64,000 bases of DNA from G025836975 sp040391135 (lineage in GTDB: Bacteria; Pseudomonadota; Gammaproteobacteria; Burkholderiales; Burkholderiaceae_B): the NCBI GenBank assembly GCA_040391135.1, contig JBEBYL010000005.1:62001-126000 (forward strand), in the 5' to 3' direction. Of this stretch, positions 35,755 to 44,223 are shown piece after piece. Under the pieces are notes generated by a model, which saw only the letters and a program-made list of their open reading frames with translations, ran no database searches and had not been told where the DNA came from. The translations under genes and the position numbers were made by a program. Position 1 is the stretch's first letter; every line of letters begins with the position of its first letter.

Positions 35755-36181
35755 CAACGCCTTTGCCTCCTGGCTTCCCGTCGGCGCCCAACGAAAATAC
35801 GTCGATTTCGCCATGGACACCGGGATTCAAGTATAGATACGGTCTCTTCCAGGGATCATTCGGAACACGATCCATGTACCGCGATCCCTTGTCTTGCGAT
35901 CCCTTGTCTTGTTTAGTCACGAAGGCTTCAAGGCCTTCAGTGGCCGACGGGTAGCGTCCATGATCCAGCCTGTACAGCTTCAGCGCCTGCATGATGGCAC
36001 CGATATCCTGCTTGGCTGCGATGCTGCGTGCCTGATCGGGGCGGTCCATGACGTTAGGCACGACCAAGGCGGCAAGAACACCCATGATGACCACGACCAC
36101 CATGATCTCTATCAGGGAAAAACCTTGCTGATGCGTCGATTTGCGAGCGATGCCTTTGAGTGAATGGAAATAGTCTGTCAT
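35726..36181 (-). CDS. gspG: Type II secretion major pseudopilin GspG
   Basis: A 151-residue major pseudopilin. The processing site is QG before FSLIEIMVVVVIMGVLAALV. RYPSATEGLEAFV, VPNDPWKRPYLYLNPG and IDVFSLGADGKPGGKGVDAD with ADIGSW form the calcium-binding C-terminal region. An imperfect internal repeat (DKGSQDKGS) is encoded by a 15-base tandem duplication. ATG 36181 lacks a clear ribosome-binding site, which is unusual for the most abundant pilin subunit; a frame open to 36343 offers no better start. First gene of the minus-strand run. Confidence 0.94.
   Translation of the reverse strand: MTDYFHSLKGIARKSTHQQGFSLIEIMVVVVIMGVLAALVVPNVMDRPDQARSIAAKQDIGAIMQALKLYRLDHGRYPSATEGLEAFVTKQDKGSQDKGSRYMDRVPNDPWKRPYLYLNPGVHGEIDVFSLGADGKPGGKGVDADIGSWTH
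35882..35911. repeat. 15-bp perfect tandem duplication inside gspG
   Basis: CGATCCCTTGTCTTG occurs twice in direct succession (35882-35896 and 35897-35911). On the minus strand it adds five residues in frame to the loop before the RYMDRVPNDPW segment of the major pseudopilin. Confidence 0.9.
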
Positions 36182-36400
36182 TGAATTCGATTTATATACC
36201 GCAAAAGCTGGTTGATTCAAATGGATACATTGCGCAAGTGTGTAGATACTACCTGATAAAACAGCTTCGTCCATAGATATTGACCCTTTCCACCCCTCCG
36301 CCAACAAAGAGCTTTTCTGCTTGCGGGAAAAAGGAAAAAGCAAGCAGTGTCTTGATTTTTAGGGCATGATTTAACTCTTGATAAATTTTGCCCCAAGCAC

Positions 36401-36889
36401 ATGTCTTCACGCCTTACTACCCTGGCGCCATGGCCGCATCGTGGCCCCCTTATTGCGCAGGCACTGGCCATAGTAGCCATGGCAGCAGGTATAGGCGTAT
36501 GGGGAGCCCTGTTGCTTGCTCCCCAGCCAATGGCGACCCGCCCTTTCCTTGCCACTGGCCCGGCTCCCGGTCAGGATATCTCCCCCCTGGTTAATTGGTT
36601 CGGCGGCGGCAGCGCCCGCCTGCGCATCGCCGTCGTGGGCTTGCTGTCTTCAGGCCAGCGCGGCACCGCCCTGCTCTCGATAAACGGTGGGCCGCCCAAA
36701 GCCTACAGCGTGGGGCACACGCTGGCCCAGGGCGTTACGCTTTCAGCCGTGTCACCCCATGGGGTTTCAATCGATCAGGACGGCATTATCGAAGACATTA
36801 CGGCACCCGGGCGGGCTTTACCGCCCCAAGGTTTCGTTCCCGTCGGCCCTTCCAGCAAATCCGCGACAACAGGCCGTCCGTCTGATTGA
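36401..36889 (+). CDS. gspC: Type II secretion protein GspC, short form without PDZ domain
   Basis: A 162-residue GspC-like protein: short cytoplasmic head, one membrane helix (ALAIVAMAAGIGVWGALLLA, about 20-39), then the homology region with LRIAVVGLLSSGQRGTALLS and AYSVGHTLAQGVTLSAVSPH. The reading ends after a proline/serine-rich tail, so the PDZ or coiled-coil domain of larger GspC proteins is absent. GspC links the platform to GspD. It is divergent from gspG with about 220 bases between; the promoters of both must lie at 36182-36400. Convergent with gspO. Confidence 0.82.
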   Translation: MSSRLTTLAPWPHRGPLIAQALAIVAMAAGIGVWGALLLAPQPMATRPFLATGPAPGQDISPLVNWFGGGSARLRIAVVGLLSSGQRGTALLSINGGPPKAYSVGHTLAQGVTLSAVSPHGVSIDQDGIIEDITAPGRALPPQGFVPVGPSSKSATTGRPSD

Positions 36890-36906
36890 CCTGGGCCTGG
36901 TCAGTC

Positions 36907-37581
36907 CTACCGCCACAGCAGAACGGCAATACCGGCTATCGCCAGATATGGGCCAAAACTGAATGCTTCGCCCGCTTTCATACGACCGGCCATGCGCCGC
37001 AGCAAGACAATGGTCAAAGCCAACAACGACGAGATCAACAATACCCAGGGCAGTGACGTCCAGCCCAGCCATGCCCCCAATGCGGCCAGCAACTTGAAAT
37101 CGCCATTGCCCATCCCTTGGCGACCGGTCGTCAGCAAAAAAACTCCACAGATAAGCCAAAGCACCAGGTAGCCGGCTGCCGCGCCCACCACGGCGTCTGT
37201 CAGCATGGAAAAGGTACCGCCTACGTTCACCAGCAGGCCTAGCCATAACAAGGGGATGGTCAGCAAGTCAGGCAGAAAGCCCGTTTCGGCATCGATCCAG
37301 GCCAGTGTGAGAAGAATCAGTGCGTAGGCAATCGCCGCGACCGTGGCGGGTGTTGAGCCGAATCGCCAGGCGCAAAGAAGGGCCAGAATCGGGGCGGCCA
37401 GCAAAAAACCTGCACGATAGAGTCGATGAGCCTGCGGCGGTTGCGTCGGAATTTTGGTATCCAGAATCCGAGGCAAGCGATATGCGGCGCGGCCAAGCGG
37501 CATCGACAGTATGAACGCCAACGCAACGGCCACCAGCACAAGAGCCGTTGGCCCGATCTCCCATGTCACCCACATGTCCAT
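36907..37581 (-). CDS. gspO: Prepilin peptidase GspO, short form lacking the zinc/methylase domain
   Basis: A 224-residue polytopic aspartic peptidase. The two catalytic aspartates are in WIDAETGFLPD (D97) and GMGNGDFKLLAALGAWLG (D161), the GxGD type. PLGRAAYRLPRI at residues 28-39 is what remains of the N-terminal RLP region, but the cytoplasmic loop with paired CxxC motifs, which carries N-methylation function in PilD, is missing. It should cleave GspG-K. It starts 10 bases after the formylglycine-enzyme gene, so it is co-transcribed with the sulfatase pair. Confidence 0.9.
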   Translation of the reverse strand: MDMWVTWEIGPTALVLVAVALAFILSMPLGRAAYRLPRILDTKIPTQPPQAHRLYRAGFLLAAPILALLCAWRFGSTPATVAAIAYALILLTLAWIDAETGFLPDLLTIPLLWLGLLVNVGGTFSMLTDAVVGAAAGYLVLWLICGVFLLTTGRQGMGNGDFKLLAALGAWLGWTSLPWVLLISSLLALTIVLLRRMAGRMKAGEAFSFGPYLAIAGIAVLLWR

Positions 37582-37591
37582 CTTCGGTTGG

Positions 37592-38752
37592 CTAGCGATC
37601 GCTGGCGGCCAGAGAGGCCAGCTGAGCTGCAGGAGTCGGCGCGTCCTTCACGAGGCGGAATCCCACATGCGACATGGGACTGTAGGGATCGGAGCCTCGC
37701 CGCGCACTGGGGCGGTACGACAGGCAATAGCTTTCGTTACACAGGAACGAGCCGCCTCGTATGACGCGCCTTGGCGCATCGGCGGGCACGTTCGGATCAG
37801 ATGGATCGAACGCCTTTGCCGGGCCTCGCGGATCGCTGACAGGCCCTTTGGCGCTTGCCTGCTTGCTGAAGTAATCGGCGCCATACCAATCGGCCACCCA
37901 TTGCCAGGCGTTACCGGTCATGTCGTAAAGACCGTAGCCGTTCGGCGGAAAAGTTCGAACCGGCAGTGTGCCCTCGGCCCCGCCGGCTTTGGGGCTGACC
38001 ACCGGAAAAGCACCTTGCTTGCTGTCCCAATAATTGGCCATCGGCTTGCCATCCGGCGTGAGTTCGTCGCCCCACACATAGGTAGCCTGTTCCAGGCCGC
38101 CGCGCGCGGCGTACTCCCATTCGGCCTCGGTCGGCAAACGCTTGCCCGCCCACTTGGCGTACTCCAGCACGTCTTCATAGCTGACCTGTACAACAGGATG
38201 ATCGCCCTTGTTTTCAATGGAGCTGCCAGGCCCTTGCGGATGGCGCCAATCGGCGCCGGGTACATAGCGCCACCACTGCGAATAATCGCTTAAATCGACT
38301 TGACGGTTGGTACCGACGAAGACCATGGCACCGGGTACCAGTACATGATCCGGCGGCGCAGGGATGCCCGGCGGTAGTTGAACCCGGATCGTCTCCCAGT
38401 CAGGCTTCTTTTCAGCGGTGGTGACATAGCCGGTTTGCCGCACGAATTCAGCGAACTGATTGTTGGTAACGTGGGCAACATCAATCCAGAACCCCCCCAC
38501 CTTTACCGGATGGGCCGGCCGCTCGTTGGCTTGGGCCAGTTTGCTGTCGCTGCCCATCTGGAACACGCCCGAAGGAACCCACGCCATGTCCGCAGGCGTG
38601 GAGACACCATCTCCGAGGACGACAACAGGCTCGGCCGGTGTCGCGGGGGATGGGCTTTGCAACGAAGCCACGGCGACCGCGGCCCCAAGGACGCCAATCG
38701 TTGCGATTGAGCCCCACAGCCATTTGCGATGTAGGACTTTAATAGATGCCAT
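37592..38752 (-). CDS. Formylglycine-generating enzyme (sulfatase-modifying factor), membrane anchored
   Basis: A 386-residue member of the FGE-sulfatase family. Residues 11-31 (WLWGSIATIGVLGAAVAVAS) form a signal anchor or signal peptide, so the catalytic domain is probably periplasmic. The domain begins at MAWVPSGVFQMGSD and includes HPVKVGGFWIDVAHVTNNQF, GKRLPTEAEWEYAARGG and NGYGLYDMTGNAWQWVADWY. The copper-binding cysteine pair is kept in GGSFLCNESYCLSYRPSARR (C338 and C343), as in aerobic FGEs. It should convert the sulfatase active-site cysteine to formylglycine. Its start overlaps the sulfatase 3' end by 14 bases and gspO follows. Confidence 0.92.
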   Translation of the reverse strand: MASIKVLHRKWLWGSIATIGVLGAAVAVASLQSPSPATPAEPVVVLGDGVSTPADMAWVPSGVFQMGSDSKLAQANERPAHPVKVGGFWIDVAHVTNNQFAEFVRQTGYVTTAEKKPDWETIRVQLPPGIPAPPDHVLVPGAMVFVGTNRQVDLSDYSQWWRYVPGADWRHPQGPGSSIENKGDHPVVQVSYEDVLEYAKWAGKRLPTEAEWEYAARGGLEQATYVWGDELTPDGKPMANYWDSKQGAFPVVSPKAGGAEGTLPVRTFPPNGYGLYDMTGNAWQWVADWYGADYFSKQASAKGPVSDPRGPAKAFDPSDPNVPADAPRRVIRGGSFLCNESYCLSYRPSARRGSDPYSPMSHVGFRLVKDAPTPAAQLASLAASDR

Positions 38753-40964
38753 AAGTACGTTCGCAAGTCTTGCCCAGATTCGCCTGAATGACCGTTTCGT
38801 CCAGGTTGTTGGTTTTGCCGTCTCGAGGTGTTCCTCCTCCGGTTATAAAATCGTAAACGCTGGATTCTTTCCAGGCATTGGCGATCCTTGCCCAATTACC
38901 AAGGTCTTCACCGTTGACCACGCCGTCCATGTTGCCGTCGCCCGGGCAGTCGGGATTGGAGGCCAGGATGATCTCGAGTCTTTTCTTCAGATCATCGTAG
39001 ACAGCTTGTGTTTCCGCATTTGCGGCGGGCAACAGATTGCGGCCCGCGGTGTCCAACAGCGGGGTGGGCGCGGCTTGATTGATCTCGAACAATTCATCGA
39101 CGGTCTCCCGCTCGATGCTATCCGTAGCTGGCGCATAGTCTTCGCTGGAATTGCGCACCAGCTTGTAGCGCTCGTTGCGAATGGCTATCGACGATTCCGG
39201 CACGAGGGTCAGCACGGGTTGGGCGTTCTTGTACAGTGTCTCGTTTATCGCGGCACATGTCAGATAGCCGTCGGCACCACTGGGATTAGGCAGTACCGGA
39301 GCTTGGGTGTAGGTGTGACCAGGCCCCCACCAGTTGCCCTCGTTGTCTTCGCAGACGCTTTTCGATGTCGGAATCACGGTGCAGGCCGTGCCTATGACGC
39401 AAGGCCCGTTTCGGGCGCCATTGGCTTGCTGGTTCATGCCGCCCATGGTGAAGTTGATGTTACGCAAGCTGCCTTGGCCGGGGTTGGTCAGGTAAGGCAA
39501 AATGCCCACTGAATCGACCGTGCGCGGCACTTCTTTATGAACGTCCAGGCCGGCAAGTTCGCCAAAAAACTGAAACAAATCGACCATATTGACCATGTGA
39601 TCGACTTCCCGATCTGGCTGAACGACCTGCGGCCCCGCAATGATCAACGGATCCCATACCCCCGTCTGGTAGGCGCTGCCCTTGGCCCGTGTCGGATCAA
39701 AGGGCACCTTTACGGCAGCGGCCAAGGAGCCGTTATCGCCAACGATTGCGATGACCGTGTTCGATGCTTTGGGATCATAGTTGAGGCTGCCGTCCTGGTT
39801 GCGTTTGGCCAGGCCTGTTTCAACCAGCAGCCTGCCGAATTCAGTATCCAGGGCTTCGGTCATACGATCCTGAATAATGCGTTTGTCTATAGAATCCTGG
39901 GCAGTATCCCCTGTGCAAGCCAGTTGGTCCAGCGGACCCACGTGTCCTGCAAGCAGCTTTTTCGGAGGCTGCTGCCATGGTGTATGGGCAGCACTGTAGC
40001 TGACCGTGGCCATCCAGGCTTTATCGGATGGGCGCGACTTGATCCAGTTGATGGCGGCATCGGTTTCGATACGTGTGCGGTAACCCCTTGCGCGCGCATC
40101 GGTCCGCGCTACCTCTTCGACATCGCCGTTCTCGATGATGACCAGAGGCGAGACGTAATAGCCATTCGGGCGCGTAAAGTCGACCGTGCCTGGAGGGGTG
40201 GTGCTGCAAGTTGTGGCATTGGGCACCAGGATGCCGCCCGAATTCAGGCATTGCAAACCGGGCGCATCCTGCTCGAGCAGCGATGTACGTGTAATGACCG
40301 AACAACTGTTGTCGGGCTTGTAACAGGCGCCAGTCTCCGCTCCGCCTGCTTTCGCTGCGCCCGGAACGAAACCGCACATATAGGTACCTACAGGAGCCGC
40401 CCCCCCCGCCGACGTATCGATGGAATCGGGCAGCCCACCCACCCAGCCGTAGAAATAGTCCCATCCGAGCGTGCTTGGCGTGGCGTTCCCTGCCTCGTTG
40501 TTCTCGGGACCCGCCAAGTGGAACTTGCCAAACATGGCGCTTTCGTAATTGACTCGCTTGAGCAACTTCGGTGTGGTCGTGTCGTAGGGCGACAGTTGAG
40601 ACGTGGCAAGATCGTTGGGGCCGATTGCCTGATTGATGCCGGTGCGCAGCGGATAGCGGCCTACAAAGAATGATGCACGGCCCGGCGAACATTCGGGCAT
40701 GGACCATGTATTGCGAAAGCGCACCCCTGCATGGGCGACAGCATCTATATTGGGCAGATCGGGTCCGACGGTTCCGCCATAACCAAAGACCTTCATCTGG
40801 TCGATGCCGACGTCGTCCATGATGACGAAAAGAATGTTCGGGCCTTGCGCCGTGTCATGCGAGCTGCTGTTGCACCCGCTGAGAACCAGTGATGCCGCCC
40901 CTGCGGCAAATAAGGCTGAAACTGTCTTGTTCAAGTTTGTCTCCGTTGCCGCAGCATGATCCAT
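38739..40964 (-). CDS. Lipoprotein sulfatase with C-terminal dockerin-like calcium repeats
   Basis: A 741-residue sulfatase. The lipobox SLVLSGC sets lipidated C31. The metal aspartates are in NILFVIMDDVGIDQ (D50, D51), the cysteine-type sulfatase signature is PECSPGRASFFVGRYPLRTG (C92, target of the formylglycine enzyme), and further metal/substrate residues lie in YSAAHTPWQQPPKK and IAIVGDNGSLAAAV. After the catalytic domain, DGNMDGVVNGEDLGNWARI (from about residue 676) and DGKTNNLDETVIQANLG resemble paired dockerin/EF-hand calcium loops. Substrate unknown: an aryl sulfate or sulfated glycan. Being a lipoprotein next to a type II system suggests surface delivery, as for PulA-type substrates (inference). 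Confidence 0.92.
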   Translation of the reverse strand: MDHAAATETNLNKTVSALFAAGAASLVLSGCNSSSHDTAQGPNILFVIMDDVGIDQMKVFGYGGTVGPDLPNIDAVAHAGVRFRNTWSMPECSPGRASFFVGRYPLRTGINQAIGPNDLATSQLSPYDTTTPKLLKRVNYESAMFGKFHLAGPENNEAGNATPSTLGWDYFYGWVGGLPDSIDTSAGGAAPVGTYMCGFVPGAAKAGGAETGACYKPDNSCSVITRTSLLEQDAPGLQCLNSGGILVPNATTCSTTPPGTVDFTRPNGYYVSPLVIIENGDVEEVARTDARARGYRTRIETDAAINWIKSRPSDKAWMATVSYSAAHTPWQQPPKKLLAGHVGPLDQLACTGDTAQDSIDKRIIQDRMTEALDTEFGRLLVETGLAKRNQDGSLNYDPKASNTVIAIVGDNGSLAAAVKVPFDPTRAKGSAYQTGVWDPLIIAGPQVVQPDREVDHMVNMVDLFQFFGELAGLDVHKEVPRTVDSVGILPYLTNPGQGSLRNINFTMGGMNQQANGARNGPCVIGTACTVIPTSKSVCEDNEGNWWGPGHTYTQAPVLPNPSGADGYLTCAAINETLYKNAQPVLTLVPESSIAIRNERYKLVRNSSEDYAPATDSIERETVDELFEINQAAPTPLLDTAGRNLLPAANAETQAVYDDLKKRLEIILASNPDCPGDGNMDGVVNGEDLGNWARIANAWKESSVYDFITGGGTPRDGKTNNLDETVIQANLGKTCERTYGIY

Positions 40965-41101
40965 GAGATGCCATCGTGTGGCCCAAATCGTAACAGATTT
41001 CCCTTGATATGAAACAATTTAACTAAAACTCGGGACCAATCCCAATCAGTGACTATTGCTGACGAAAGACAGGTTCCAAATCAAGAACAACAAGGAAACT
41101 C

Positions 41102-41350
41102 TTGGCCCACGAACAAGTAGCCATTCAAACCAGCGACGGTTTTTGCCATGCAATGTCATGTCTCCCGCCGGCAATGGCCAAGCGGCTTGGAGCAGCCCTG
41201 ACTGAAGCCAGCGTGCACCACCTTAGCGAGATTTATTCCGGTGCCGCCCATGGCTGGATGATGCCCGACTTCCCTGTCTATGATCAGGTGTCGGCCGAGC
41301 GTGGCTGGCAGTCAATGCTTGCGCTGTTTGACCGAAATTCACATAAGTGA
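41102..41350 (+). pseudogene. Dienelactone-hydrolase-family remnant with a large in-frame deletion
   Basis: The 82-residue frame starts like a dienelactone hydrolase (HEQVAIQTSDGFCHA) and jumps at about residue 20-27 to the C-terminal end RLGAALTEASVHHLSEIYSG with AAHGWMMPDFPVYDQVSAER, which has the catalytic histidine. Around 140-160 central residues, including the nucleophile cysteine, are absent. The start would be TTG at 41102 after AAGGAA. No function is expected. Confidence 0.7.
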
Positions 41351-41371
41351 TTTATGCCACCAGGCAGCGAA

Positions 41372-42613
41372 TTATTCCCACTCTAAAGCAATTTTAGCCG
41401 ACGTCTTCATGGCGAACGCAGCCACGATTGTCGCAATTACGTTTGCGGCCACGCTCACGAGAATTGGCAGCATGTAGCTGTCGCTCATATCGAAGATGAA
41501 GCCAGTAGCGCTGGGACCGACCAGCGTACCGATCGCTACGCTGGTATAGAGAATCCCGATGATGCCGCTGACGTTGCGTCCACCAAAGTGATCCATGACC
41601 ACGGAGGGCAGGATCGCCACCCAACCGCCATAGAAGAGGCCAAACAACAGAGCGAAAAATGCGAGCGGCCAGAAGCTCGTTGCAAAGACCCAGATTGCAA
41701 GCGCGAGAGCCATCCCGATGAACATCATCAGAAGGAAGGATTGGCGCCCGATCCGATCAGCCAGGCCGCCAAGGAAGAAGCGCCCAAGCGTGCTGCCAAT
41801 GCCGATGGCGCCGAGTAGCAGCACGGCGGCAGATTGGTCGACCTGATGATCCAACGCATATGGAACGAGATGCACGAACGGCACGAAAACGCCGAACGAG
41901 CAAATCAGGCAGGCTGCGTACAGCGCGGCGAATTGCGGAGACCTGACCGCTTCGCCAACCGAAGCCCCGGTGCGGACCGCTCCAGGTTGACCGACCTCCA
42001 GAGGAGCCCCGTCAGGCCCGGTTCCCTTGTCGCGAGGATCATTCGCGATGAGCCAGGACATGCCGACGCCGATCACTGCGGCGAGCCCGCCAAGGGTCAG
42101 ATAGGCGCCTCGCCAACCTAACCACTCGATCAGCCAGGAGGCGAGCGGCGGCATCACCAACGTCCCGACGCCGATGCCGCTTATCGCGATGCCGGACGCG
42201 AAGCCCCGACGCTTCAGGAACCAGCGCTGGACCGCTCCGATGGCCGGCACATAGGCGCAACCGATGCCAAGGCCGACGCCAAGGCCGTAGGCGGCATAGA
42301 CTTCGTAAATGGTGCGCGCGACGCTGGCGAGTGCAAGGCCGGCGCCGACCAGAACCATGCCAAGCACGGCAAGGTTCCGCGCGCCCCATCGATCGGCCAA
42401 TGGGCCGCTTACGACGCCCAGGCCGAAATACAGGAATCCCGCCAGCGAAAAGACGAGCGACACCGAGCCTCGCGACGCCCCGAAGTCTTGTTGCAGCGAA
42501 GGAACGAAGGCGCTGAACGTATAGGCGCTGCCAAAGCCGACAAAGGTGATGGCGAATGCGGCTGCGACGACGATCCAGCCATAGAAAGGGCGGTTGGTGA
42601 GTGCGGAGGTCAT
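41372..42613 (-). CDS. MFS transporter (monocarboxylate / oxalate-formate antiporter-like)
   Basis: A 413-residue 12-helix permease. Family segments: FYGWIVVAAAFAITFVGFGS at the first helix, FGASRGSVSLVFSLAGFLYF, the loop 2-3 motif PLADRWGARNLAVLGMVLVG, and FLGGLADRIGRQSFLLMMF in the second half. The shape is that of the OFA/monocarboxylate group. It starts 1 base after the amidase stop, so it probably imports the amide or exports the product. The LysR at 44224 is the likely regulator. Confidence 0.9.
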   Translation of the reverse strand: MTSALTNRPFYGWIVVAAAFAITFVGFGSAYTFSAFVPSLQQDFGASRGSVSLVFSLAGFLYFGLGVVSGPLADRWGARNLAVLGMVLVGAGLALASVARTIYEVYAAYGLGVGLGIGCAYVPAIGAVQRWFLKRRGFASGIAISGIGVGTLVMPPLASWLIEWLGWRGAYLTLGGLAAVIGVGMSWLIANDPRDKGTGPDGAPLEVGQPGAVRTGASVGEAVRSPQFAALYAACLICSFGVFVPFVHLVPYALDHQVDQSAAVLLLGAIGIGSTLGRFFLGGLADRIGRQSFLLMMFIGMALALAIWVFATSFWPLAFFALLFGLFYGGWVAILPSVVMDHFGGRNVSGIIGILYTSVAIGTLVGPSATGFIFDMSDSYMLPILVSVAANVIATIVAAFAMKTSAKIALEWE

Positions 42614-42614
42614 G

Positions 42615-44021
42615 TCACGCCACCGGATGACGACGATGCCAGGCCGAAACGCTCTGGAACGCCGCGCCAGCTCGCACCAGTGTTGCTTCCCCGAGATGAC
42701 CGGCGACGAGCTGGAACCCGATCGGCATTCCCTCTTGGGTAAAGCCGCCGGGCATAGTCAGGGTCGGATGGCCCGACATATCGAACGGGCAGGTATATCG
42801 CTGCAGCATGGCGATCAGGCCCGGCTGTTCGCCAAGCGTTTGAACCTTGGCGAGCGTTAGCGGCGCAAACGGCTGAACGGGCGTCAGCAGCAGATCGATT
42901 TTACCGAAGAGTGCTTCCACTCGACCACGGAACGCCATGCGCCGTAGCAATATCTCCTGATACCCCATGCCAGAGATCGCAAGTCCGGCCTCAATGACCG
43001 AGGCGAGGACGCTGCCATATTGGTCCTTCTGCGCCGGATATGTTGCCTTGTGTGCGACGGCGGCTTCGACCGCGCAGTTAGGCACCCAATCGGCGACCGC
43101 CTGGGTAACGTCGGGGAACTCTATATCGACGATCTCAGATCCAAGCTTCGCGAACGCCGTGATGGCTTCAGCAAGGACCGCCTGCGTACCGACATCGACG
43201 TCGTCACTGTTCCAGCCAACATCGATACCGATCCGCAAGTTACGCAGATCACCGACAATTCCCGCTACATAATTTGGCACCGGGTCCAATAGGGCGGTTG
43301 GATCGTTCGGATCGCTGCCGGCTATTGCGCCCAGCAGCAGCCCTGCATCCACGGCGCTCCGAGCCATTGTTCCAACGTGGTCCAGCGAGGGCGCCAGCTC
43401 GAAAACGCCATAACGGCTGACGCGCCCCCAGGTGGGCTTCAATCCGGTTACGCCATTGGCGGCCGCTGGCCAGCGGATGGAGCCACCAGTATCGGAGGCG
43501 AGCGAACCGTAACAGAGACCGGCCGCCGTTGCGGCGCCCGAGCCGCTGGAAGAGATGCCGGGCCAGTAATCGGCATTCCAGGGGTTTTGCGGGGCTGTAA
43601 CCGATGGATGGTGATCGGAATAGGCGCCCTCGGTGAGCTGCGGCTTGCCGAGCAACACGGCTCCGCCCTCTTTCAGGCGCCGCACAACCGTCGCGTCTTC
43701 GTCGGAAGTGACATGCTGATGTACCGTCATGCCGGCGCCAGTCGGAAAACCTTTGATCCGGCAGAGATCCTTGATCGCAATAGGAACGCCATGGAGCGGC
43801 CCGCGGCTGTGCCCGGCCGCTGTCTCCGCGTCGGCCAGATCCGCTTGGTCGAGAGCGGCATCTGCCATCACCAGCGCGTAGCTGTGCAACTCGCCGTCGA
43901 GCGCGGCAATGCGGTCGAGCTGCGCCTGCGTCACCTCCCGTGATGAGACCTCGCGATTGCGGATCAGAGCCGCGACTTCCGCGAGTTCGAGATAATGCAG
44001 TGCGGTCGATTCGTCGGTCAA
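42615..44021 (-). CDS. Amidase, signature family (GatA-like)
   Basis: A 468-residue amidase-signature hydrolase. The Ser-cisSer-Lys triad is visible: Lys in VPIAIKDLCRIKGFPTGAG, and the two serines in GISSSGSGAATAAGLCYGSL and ASDTGGSIRWPAAANGVTGL. The length and the C-terminal CPFDMSGHPTLTMPGG are typical of catabolic amidases, not of the tRNA amidotransferase subunit, and no gatB/gatC is nearby. The start is TTG 44021: AAGGAGA lies about 7 bases upstream and no ATG is closer. First gene of the amidase-MFS operon, divergent from LysR. Confidence 0.92.
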   Translation of the reverse strand: MTDESTALHYLELAEVAALIRNREVSSREVTQAQLDRIAALDGELHSYALVMADAALDQADLADAETAAGHSRGPLHGVPIAIKDLCRIKGFPTGAGMTVHQHVTSDEDATVVRRLKEGGAVLLGKPQLTEGAYSDHHPSVTAPQNPWNADYWPGISSSGSGAATAAGLCYGSLASDTGGSIRWPAAANGVTGLKPTWGRVSRYGVFELAPSLDHVGTMARSAVDAGLLLGAIAGSDPNDPTALLDPVPNYVAGIVGDLRNLRIGIDVGWNSDDVDVGTQAVLAEAITAFAKLGSEIVDIEFPDVTQAVADWVPNCAVEAAVAHKATYPAQKDQYGSVLASVIEAGLAISGMGYQEILLRRMAFRGRVEALFGKIDLLLTPVQPFAPLTLAKVQTLGEQPGLIAMLQRYTCPFDMSGHPTLTMPGGFTQEGMPIGFQLVAGHLGEATLVRAGAAFQSVSAWHRRHPVA

Positions 44022-44113
44022 TTCTGATCTCCTTGGACGGCGTCAGGCCCCTGGCCCAACGAGCGTTGAAAACGTCAACTTCAATTGCATCAAAATAGTT
44101 TAGATTATATTAA

Positions 44114-44173
44114 TTGAAATATGGCTGAGTGCATGTCAAAAATGCTACTATTTCAAAATATACCAGCCATATT
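44114..44173. promoter_or_regulatory. Nested inverted repeats in the amidase/LysR divergent promoter
   Basis: TTGAAAT (44114-44120) pairs with ATTTCAA (44150-44156), and AATATGGCTG (44118-44127) pairs with CAGCCATATT (44164-44173). The whole 44022-44223 region is AT-rich against its neighbours. It is the natural operator site for the LysR at 44224. Confidence 0.5.
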
Positions 44174-44223
44174 GTGGGATTAACAAATCAAATTTTCTCC
44201 GTATATAGAGTTAGATTATCTAA

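Noticed and set aside
42615..44021. Amidase as tRNA amidotransferase subunit GatA
   Set aside because: No gatB or gatC nearby, and pairing with an MFS transporter and a LysR fits a catabolic amidase.
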